Assembly: GCA_029259715.1 (NCBI GenBank)
Contig: JAJDEP010000014.1
Span: 62,001-126,000 of the forward strand
Origin: Planctomycetota bacterium
GTDB taxonomy: Bacteria; Planctomycetota; B15-G4
Length of the DNA stretch: 64,000 nt
Direction: 5' to 3'
A model generated the notes under the pieces. The model was not told the origin of the DNA. It made no database searches and saw only the letters and a list, made by a program, of their open reading frames with translations. Within the stretch, counting starts at the first letter, position 1; every line of letters begins with the position of its first letter. The translations under genes were made by a program, and so were the position numbers. Of the stretch, positions 57,024-64,000 are shown one piece after another.

Positions 57024-57785
57024 TCAGGAACCCGACGGCTTGCGGAGCACGACGAGACGACGGGTCTCGCCGGGCACCACGGGGCGCCCATCATAGTCGC
57101 CGACGATGCGCTCGATGACGAGGTGCGCATCCTCGGCCAACTCTTCCAGCTCGTCCTCGGTGAACAGGCGCACCGATTCCGTCCACGCCCGCGACTCGCA
57201 GTCGCTGCGCATGATGCGGATGGACTTCTCCACGCGTTTTCCACCATCCACGAGCGCCCTCTCCACCTCGATGGTCAGCTCGTCCACGATCTCGACGCTC
57301 TGCGGGCGGAGCTGGTAGCGGACGGTGTCGCGATCCATCAGGTCGAGCAGGGCGGCCCCGCCGGGCTCGAGCACCCGGGCGATCTCGTCCAGGGTGGCGC
57401 GGTGTTCCTGCTCCTCCTCGAAGTACCCGAACGACGAGAACAGACAGGTCACGGCGCGGAACGACCAGTCGCGGAAGGGCAGCCGGCGCATGTCGCCGAG
57501 CGTCGTGGTCAGGCCCAGCTCGTGGCTGCGACGCGTGAGGTCCTGCGAGAGGTCGAAGCACATCACGCGACAGCCGTGGGCCTTGAAGGCCCGGGCGTGC
57601 CGGCCTGCGCCCGACGCGAGGTCGAGCAGCAAGCCCGACGTCGGGTTGTGCCGCAGCAGGCTCAGCGCCGACTTGGCTTCCCGCGCGGCGCTCGACTCGT
57701 CGCGGTGGCTGTAGACTTCGAGGTACTCGGCGCGGAAGGCCTCGACGAACCACGGCGTCTGCATGCTCGGCGACATGGTGCCCAT
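57024..57785 (-). CDS. Class I SAM-dependent methyltransferase
   Basis: GLLLDLASGAGRHARAFKAHGCRVMCFDLSQDL; LPFRDWSFRAVTCLFSSFGYF. Confidence 0.9.
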   Translation of the reverse strand: MGTMSPSMQTPWFVEAFRAEYLEVYSHRDESSAAREAKSALSLLRHNPTSGLLLDLASGAGRHARAFKAHGCRVMCFDLSQDLTRRSHELGLTTTLGDMRRLPFRDWSFRAVTCLFSSFGYFEEEQEHRATLDEIARVLEPGGAALLDLMDRDTVRYQLRPQSVEIVDELTIEVERALVDGGKRVEKSIRIMRSDCESRAWTESVRLFTEDELEELAEDAHLVIERIVGDYDGRPVVPGETRRLVVLRKPSGS

Positions 57786-57851
57786 CCTAACCGGTCGGGG
57801 CAGAGAGCACCGGCTCGGACATCGGCACCGGTCGGTCGGTCGGTCGGACGG

Positions 57852-58739
57852 TCAGCGCTCGCGTTGCGCCGCGTCGCGCCAGTGGCGCTCCAGCTCCTCG
57901 AGCGAGGCGGATTCGAGCGCATCGCCCAGGGCCGTCTCGATGGCACCGAACCGACGCCGGAACTTCTGGATCGTCCGGCGCAGGACAAGCTCGGGATCGA
58001 GGCCCTGCTTGCGAGCCACGTTCACCGCCGAGAAGAGCACGTCCCCCAGCTCCTCGGCCACCGCGTCGGCGTCGTCGCCCGCGCAGGCCTCGGCCAGCTC
58101 GTCCACCTCCTCCCGGAGCTTCTCGAGGGCCCCGCCGACGTCGGGCCAGTCGAAGCCCGCGCCGGCCGCCTTCTGGCCCACCCGCAAGGCTGCGAGCAGG
58201 GCCGGCAACGAGGTCGGCACGCCGTCGAGTCGGGAGGTCCGTTCGGGGCCCGGCGGGCGGGCGTCGCCGCCGGCGCTGCCGTCGCGCTCAGCCCGCTTCG
58301 ACGCGTCCCACGAGGCGAGCGCCGCGTCGGCGTCCGCCGCATCGCCGTCCCCGAACACATGCGGGTGACGCCGGACGAGCTTCGTCGCGATGCCTGCACA
58401 CACGGCGGCGAGATCGAAACGCCGCTCCTGCTCGGCGATGCGCGCCATCAGCAGCACGTTCATGAGGGTGTCGCCGAGTTCCTCGGCCACGTGGGCATCA
58501 TCGCCCGCCGCGACGGCCTCGCTCGCCTCGCAGGCTTCCTCCACGAGGTTGGCGCTCATGCTCTCGAGGGTCTGCTTGCGGTCCCACGGACAACCGTCCT
58601 CGTCGCGCAGGCGCCAGAGGATGCCCACGAGCTCGGCCAGCCGCGTCCGGGCCTCGGTCTCGTCGCGGGAACGCTCGGAGCCCATGCGGCGCGCCAGCTC
58701 CGCGTGGTCGACTCGGGCCCAGTCCTCGGCGTGACTCAT
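57852..58739 (-). CDS. mazG: Nucleoside triphosphate pyrophosphohydrolase MazG
   Basis: LVGILWRLRDEDGCPWDRKQTLESMSANLVEEACEASEAVAAGDDAHVAEELGDTLMNVLLMARIAEQ; second MazG repeat GFDWPDVGGALEKLREEVDELAEA. Confidence 0.95.
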   Translation of the reverse strand: MSHAEDWARVDHAELARRMGSERSRDETEARTRLAELVGILWRLRDEDGCPWDRKQTLESMSANLVEEACEASEAVAAGDDAHVAEELGDTLMNVLLMARIAEQERRFDLAAVCAGIATKLVRRHPHVFGDGDAADADAALASWDASKRAERDGSAGGDARPPGPERTSRLDGVPTSLPALLAALRVGQKAAGAGFDWPDVGGALEKLREEVDELAEACAGDDADAVAEELGDVLFSAVNVARKQGLDPELVLRRTIQKFRRRFGAIETALGDALESASLEELERHWRDAAQRER

Positions 58740-59926
58740 GACGTCCTCCCTCCGGACCGAGCCCGCCCCACCAGGCGGGCCAGGCGCTTGCCGAGCTTGC
58801 GGCGCCGGGTGCGGCGTTCGTAGGGCCGCACGGCGGACCGCAGGGCACGCACCCAACTCTCACCGCCCCGTCCGAACGCCTCCGCCCCTTGGATGATGTT
58901 GGTCATGCCGACGTACTCGTTGTCCGACCGGACCTTTACGGCGCGCAGCTCGGCGTCGCTCGGATCGTGTCGCAGCGCCGGGGGCGGGGGCAGGCCGTGG
59001 AGTCGGAAGGCCAGCGTCGTGCGCATGCACTTGGCACACCGTCCGCAGTTCTCCGCCTCGTCATCCCCGTCGAAGCAGACCCGCATCCAGCGCAGGCTCT
59101 GCGGCCACTGCGTCAGGTGCAGCGCCTTCTCCCACCGGATCCACTCGGCCCCGTCGTGGACGATGCTCATCGCCCCGGTCGAGAGCAGCGGATCGAGCAC
59201 CCAGTTCGAGATGGTCGGGGCCACGGGGCGGCGATAGGCCGCACCGCTCGCGAAGAGGCCCGTCGAGAAGCGGCCCGAGAGCAGCTGCTGCGAAGCGATG
59301 GCCGCGGCGCCCCAGGCATACAGGGCCCGGCGGTTGCGCGCGTAGAACTGCCGGTGGTTCAGGCTGACGGTGATCAGCTCCATGCCCAGGTCGTCGAGCA
59401 GCCTCTGGTTGCGCAGGCGGGCGGCCCGGAAGCGCGACCGGTCGCTCAGGCCCTGCTCGAGGCCGTCGATGAAGATCCCTGCGACGAGGTCGTCGCGCTC
59501 TCCGTCGCCCGCATCCCGCCGATGGCGCCACGCGGTATGGCAACTGTCGAGTCCCCCGCTGAAGGTCATGCACGTCGGCCCGCGGGCCGAGTCCGTCTCG
59601 ACGACCTCGTCCGCCTCGATGTCCACCGGGCGGTAGACGTCCGGCATCCACTCGTGCCAGAGAGCCATGTACGCGTCGATGCCCGCCAAGAGCCGCGGCG
59701 AGATGCGCCCGTGCACCTGCAGCGGCTGCCCCTGGTGCATGGCGTGAAACAGCGCCTCGATGAGCAAGCCATCGTGGGAAGCACTCAAGGACGACGCGTG
59801 GGCTTCGGGGACCCCGAAACGCATGGTCGCGGCCGGCACCCCGGCGCCACCCTCGAGCCGGGCCTCGACGACGACCTCTCCCTGCTCGTGACGGTGAGGC
59901 AGCGGCGTCAGGTGCAGGCCATCCAT
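58736..59926 (-). CDS. PP-loop ATPase-like protein of unknown function with CxxC..C zinc-like motif
   Basis: TCMTFSGGLDSCHTAWRHR (SGGxDS); ENCGRCAKCMRTTLAFRL; ATGA overlap with mazG. Confidence 0.7.
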   Translation of the reverse strand: MDGLHLTPLPHRHEQGEVVVEARLEGGAGVPAATMRFGVPEAHASSLSASHDGLLIEALFHAMHQGQPLQVHGRISPRLLAGIDAYMALWHEWMPDVYRPVDIEADEVVETDSARGPTCMTFSGGLDSCHTAWRHRRDAGDGERDDLVAGIFIDGLEQGLSDRSRFRAARLRNQRLLDDLGMELITVSLNHRQFYARNRRALYAWGAAAIASQQLLSGRFSTGLFASGAAYRRPVAPTISNWVLDPLLSTGAMSIVHDGAEWIRWEKALHLTQWPQSLRWMRVCFDGDDEAENCGRCAKCMRTTLAFRLHGLPPPPALRHDPSDAELRAVKVRSDNEYVGMTNIIQGAEAFGRGGESWVRALRSAVRPYERRTRRRKLGKRLARLVGRARSGGRTS

Positions 59927-59982
59927 GCAGGGCACGATACGCTCTCCACCGTGGTGGTCGACAAGCACCGCGACCCGCCGGT

Positions 59983-60675
59983 CTAGTCGCCCCGGCGCAT
60001 GGGCCCCAGCGAGCGCTGCAACTCGGTGGCCAGCCGAGCCACGACCTCAGCTCGCGTCGGGAGCGCCACGGAGCCCCGCTCGCGCTCCATCGACGTCATC
60101 ACGGAGGCCTGGAAGCCACACGGTTGGATGGCCTCGAAGTGGGACAGGTCGGTGGTGTGATTGAGCGCCAGCCCGTGCCAGGTCACCCAGCGTGAGGCGG
60201 CCACGCCGATCGAGCAGTACTTGCGGGCGCCGTCGGCCGTCCACACGCCGGTGGCCCCTTCGCGTCGCGTGCCCTCCCGGTCGAACGCGGCGAGGGTGTC
60301 GATCACCGCCTGCTCGAGGGCGCGCAGCCAGGCGTGCAGGTCGTGGGCCTTCTCCGCCAGCCTCACGATGGGGTAGACCACGATCTGCCCCGGCCCGTGA
60401 TAGGTGGCCTCGCCGCCCCGCTCGACCGCGATGACTTCGAAGCGCGCGTCGAGGACCGGCGCAGCCGATCCCCCCGCCCCGTCGTCAGCGCCTCCGGCGT
60501 CCTCGCCGGCGGCGCCCGAAGGCGTACCTCGCCCCGTGGTGACGACCGGATCGTGCTCGCAGACCAGCAGGGTGTCGCCGCACTCACCGGCGTAGCGCTT
60601 GGCCACGATCTCCTTCTGCAGGTCCCAGGCTTCGCGGTAGGCGATCCGCCCGAGGTCACGCACATCGAACGACAT
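59983..60675 (-). CDS. lipB: Lipoyl(octanoyl) transferase LipB
   Basis: AYREAWDLQKEIV; LLVCEHDPVVTTGRG; RGGEATYHGPGQIVVYPIV; WHGLALNHTTDLSHFEAIQPCGF. Confidence 0.93.
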   Translation of the reverse strand: MSFDVRDLGRIAYREAWDLQKEIVAKRYAGECGDTLLVCEHDPVVTTGRGTPSGAAGEDAGGADDGAGGSAAPVLDARFEVIAVERGGEATYHGPGQIVVYPIVRLAEKAHDLHAWLRALEQAVIDTLAAFDREGTRREGATGVWTADGARKYCSIGVAASRWVTWHGLALNHTTDLSHFEAIQPCGFQASVMTSMERERGSVALPTRAEVVARLATELQRSLGPMRRGD

Positions 60676-60703
60676 GGACACCCCGTCTCCCTCTCCCGTC
60701 ACC

Positions 60704-60820
60704 CGCCCACTCAGCGCCACGCCCACGCCCCGTCCGCCCCCTCGCCCACTCAGCGGCGGGCCAAGGGCCCGTCCGCCCACCCGCCCACTCAGCGGCGGGC
60801 CAAGGGCCCGTCCGCTGCAG
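60704..60820. repeat. 39-bp tandem repeat, about 3 copies (first degenerate), each later copy containing CGGGCC-AAG-GGCCCG stem-loop
   Basis: Copies start 60704, 60743, 60782: CGCCCACTCAGCGGCGGGCCAAGGGCCCGTCCGC.. Confidence 0.8.
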
Positions 60821-60837
60821 TCGGCGCGAAGGTCCCT

Positions 60838-62250
60838 CTACTTGGGACTGAAGATGTGGATCGCATGGCCGGACACCACATGGGCCGCCTCCATTAGCGT
60901 CTCGCTCAGCGTCGGGTGCGGATGCACCGTCAGCCCGATGTCCTCGACGGTGGCTCCCATCTCGATGGCGAGCGCCGCCTCGGAGATCAGGTCGGACGCC
61001 TCGTGGGAGCAGATGTGGACGCCGAGCAGCGTGTCGTCGTCGGCATCGGCCACGAACTTCACCAGGCCGTCGGGGTGGTTGGTCGAGAGCGCGCGCCCGT
61101 TGGCGGCCATGGGGAAGCTGCCCGTCTTGACCTTGTGGCCGGCGGCCTCGGCCTCGCTCTCGGTCATGCCCACGGAGGCGATCTCGGGGTCGGTGAAGAT
61201 GGCGGACGGCATGGCCTTCACGTCGAGCACGACGTTCAACCCGGCGATGACCTCCGCCGCGACCATGCCCTCCTTCGACGCCTTGTGCGCCAGGTAGGGC
61301 GCGCCGATGACGTCACCGATGGCCGAGACCTTCGGGTTGCTGGAGACCAGGCGCTCGTCGACCTTGATGTGGCCGCGGTCATCGAGCTCGACCCCCACCG
61401 TCTCCAGGCCCAGGCCCTCGGTGTTGGGGATGAAGCCGATGGCGACCAGGATCTTGTCCGCGGGCACGGCCTTGTCGCCCTTGGGCGTCGTGATCACCAC
61501 CTCCATCTGGCCCTGCTTGTGCTCGACGTGGGCCACCTTCGAGTTGAGGTACACGTCGATCTTGCGCTTCTTCATGCCGCGCTGGACGACCTTGGTCAGC
61601 TCGGGGTCGGTGCCGGCCAGCAGCGTGTCGGCCAACTCGACGATGGTCACCTTGCTGCCGAGCTTGGCCATGTAGGTGCCGATCTCGCAGCCCACGATGC
61701 CGCCGCCCACGCACAGGAAGTTCTTCGGCGGCTCGGTGAAGTCGAGCGCCTCCTTGCTGGTGACGACCCGCTCCCCGTCGAAGTCGAGAGCGGGCAGGGG
61801 CCGCGGCCGGGCGCCGGTGGCCACCAGGGTGTGCTGCGTCTTGATGAACGTCTCGCCCTCGGCGTTCGCCACCATGATGTGGCCCTCGCCGACGAAGGTG
61901 GCGTTGCCGCTCATGTATTCGATGCCGTTGCGCTTGAACAGCTCGGCGATGCCGCCCGTCAGACGCGAGACGATGCCGTCCTTCCAGGTCTTCATCTTGC
62001 CCATGTCGAGGGCGACGCCGCTGACCGAGATGCCCATGTCGTCGGCCTTGCCCATGGACTCGAGCAGCGAGCTGGCGTGGATCATCGCCTTGGACGGGAT
62101 GCAGCCCCAGTTGAGGCACACCCCGCCGATGGCCTCGCGCTCGATGGCGATGACCTTCTTTCCGAGCTGGGCGAGGCGGATGGCGGCGACGTAGCCGCCC
62201 GGGCCGGTGCCGATCACGACGACGTCGGCGGTCTTGGTGGTCGGGCTCAC
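60838..62250 (-). CDS. lpdA: Dihydrolipoyl dehydrogenase
   Basis: VVVIGTGPGGYVAAIRLAQLGKKV; GGVCLNWGCIPSKAMI; HPHPTLSETLMEAA. GTG start chosen because upstream ATG (62307) overlaps the E1-alpha gene by 44 nt. Confidence 0.95.
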   Translation of the reverse strand: MSPTTKTADVVVIGTGPGGYVAAIRLAQLGKKVIAIEREAIGGVCLNWGCIPSKAMIHASSLLESMGKADDMGISVSGVALDMGKMKTWKDGIVSRLTGGIAELFKRNGIEYMSGNATFVGEGHIMVANAEGETFIKTQHTLVATGARPRPLPALDFDGERVVTSKEALDFTEPPKNFLCVGGGIVGCEIGTYMAKLGSKVTIVELADTLLAGTDPELTKVVQRGMKKRKIDVYLNSKVAHVEHKQGQMEVVITTPKGDKAVPADKILVAIGFIPNTEGLGLETVGVELDDRGHIKVDERLVSSNPKVSAIGDVIGAPYLAHKASKEGMVAAEVIAGLNVVLDVKAMPSAIFTDPEIASVGMTESEAEAAGHKVKTGSFPMAANGRALSTNHPDGLVKFVADADDDTLLGVHICSHEASDLISEAALAIEMGATVEDIGLTVHPHPTLSETLMEAAHVVSGHAIHIFSPK

Positions 62251-62263
62251 GATTCTGTCGGGC

Positions 62264-63358
62264 TCACAGGGGGAAGGCTCCTTCGTTTTCACGATCGGAG
62301 TGTTCATGGGCCAACAGGTCGTCGCGCTGCTCCTTGAGCAGATGCGGCACCTGGGCGTAGACGTCGGTGAAGAGCGTGTCGATCTCGGGCGGCGGGGCCT
62401 TCTCGGCGACCACGATGGCCGCGTCGACGGAGGCCTTCACCTCGTCCTGGATGTCGCAGTCGAGGGCCTCGGTGACCAGCCCTTCGAGCTCGAGGAAGTT
62501 GCGGAAGCGCGCGATGGGGTCGCGGGCGCGCCACTCGGCCACCACCGCCTCGTCGCGGTAGCGGGTCGGGTCGTCGGACGAGCTGTGCCCCTCGAGGCGG
62601 AAGGTCACGGCCTCGATCAGCGTCGGGCCGTCACCGTTGCGCGCGCGCTCGGCGGCCTCCTTGGTGGCGGCGTAGACGGCCAGGACGTCGTTGCCGTCCA
62701 CCTGCACGCCCGGCAGCCCGTAGGCCGGCGCCTTGCCGGCGATGCCGTCGCTGGCGGTCTGCTTCTCGAAGGGCACGGAGATGGCCCACTGGTTGTTCTG
62801 GCAGAAGAAGACGCAGGGCACCTTGTGCACCGCCGCGAAGGTGAGCGCGCAGTGGAAGTCGGTGCTCGACGTGGCGCCGTCGCCCATGTAGCCGATCACC
62901 GCGTTGCCGTCGCCCTTGATCTTGCTGGCCCACGCGGCCCCCATGGCCTGGGAGATCTGCGTGCCGATGACCGACGAGAGCGTGACGAAGTTGTGCTCGC
63001 GCGAGCTGAAGTGACACGGCATCTGGCGCCCGTGGGTCGGATCAAGGGAGCAGCCCACGAGCTGCCCCATGACCTTCTCGAGCGGGTAGCCGCGCATGAG
63101 CAGCACGGCGCCTTCGCGCAGCGCCGGGAAGACCCAGTCGTCGGCCGTCATGGCCGCGCCGCTGCCCACCGTGGCCGCCTCCTGCCCCTTGCACGTGCCG
63201 TAGAAGCCGATGCGTCCCTGGCGTTGGAGCGCCAGCATGCGCGTGTCCATCGTCCGCACGGTGAGCATGGATCGGTACAGCTCGACCATGCGCTCCGAGG
63301 ACAGATCGGGCAGCCCCGCGCTGTCGACATCTCCCGAGGGCGACAGGATCTGCAACAC
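62264..63358 (-). CDS. 2-oxoacid dehydrogenase E1 component, alpha subunit
   Basis: RQGRIGFYGTCKGQEAATVGSG; GYMGDGATSSTDFHCALTFAAVHKVPCVFFCQNNQWAIS (TPP motif); RLEGHSSSDDPTRYR. Confidence 0.93.
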   Translation of the reverse strand: MLQILSPSGDVDSAGLPDLSSERMVELYRSMLTVRTMDTRMLALQRQGRIGFYGTCKGQEAATVGSGAAMTADDWVFPALREGAVLLMRGYPLEKVMGQLVGCSLDPTHGRQMPCHFSSREHNFVTLSSVIGTQISQAMGAAWASKIKGDGNAVIGYMGDGATSSTDFHCALTFAAVHKVPCVFFCQNNQWAISVPFEKQTASDGIAGKAPAYGLPGVQVDGNDVLAVYAATKEAAERARNGDGPTLIEAVTFRLEGHSSSDDPTRYRDEAVVAEWRARDPIARFRNFLELEGLVTEALDCDIQDEVKASVDAAIVVAEKAPPPEIDTLFTDVYAQVPHLLKEQRDDLLAHEHSDRENEGAFPL

Positions 63359-63359
63359 G

Positions 63360-64000
<641 letters not shown>

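Noticed and set aside
57829-57848. CGGT tetranucleotide repeat near the mazG stop codon as a phase-variation SSR
   Set aside because: Only about 4 copies and outside any reading frame or promoter; weak evidence.
60916-62337. 473-aa plus-strand ORF
   Set aside because: Shadow of lpdA; repetitive D/H/L/V/G-rich translation without motifs.

Overview
High-GC bacterial chromosomal window, densely coding, with about 60 supported CDS, many of them translationally coupled by ATGA overlaps. No rRNA, tRNA, CRISPR array, transposase or phage gene was recognised. Recognisable blocks in order: sulfatase (5' partial); larB-larC-larE nickel-pincer cofactor genes; a DUF1800/DUF1501 pair; an ISC Fe-S operon (Rrf2 regulator, iscS, iscU, iscA, hscB, hscA, iscX); gpsA-plsY; queD; a SIR2-like/STAND NTPase/TPR protein with an RGG tail; a PPi-type phosphofructokinase; glycosyltransferases; an AhpD/CMD-family gene interrupted by an in-frame TGA (probable selenoprotein); miaE; a Rieske protein; a ClpP-like protease; a radical SAM protein; a GDPD / LTA-synthase-like / GDPD cassette; clpS-DUF2017; an M1 peptidase; a degenerate NtrC-like regulator; mazG with a PP-loop protein; and lipB / lpd / E1-alpha / E2 (partial). 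Strongest finds: (1) the UGA-containing CxxU AhpD-like gene at 39345-39947, which has a perfect 7-bp hairpin at SECIS distance downstream of the UGA; (2) the SIR2-STAND protein at 24936-27278, whose SIR2 catalytic motifs look eroded; (3) the GDPD/LtaS-like/GDPD cassette, whose three proteins appear to share C-terminal accessory domains; (4) an NtrC-like regulator lacking the sigma54-contact region. Family calls were made by eye from the translations; no database search was run. Taxonomy is uncertain (possibly Planctomycetota or another high-GC Gram-negative lineage).
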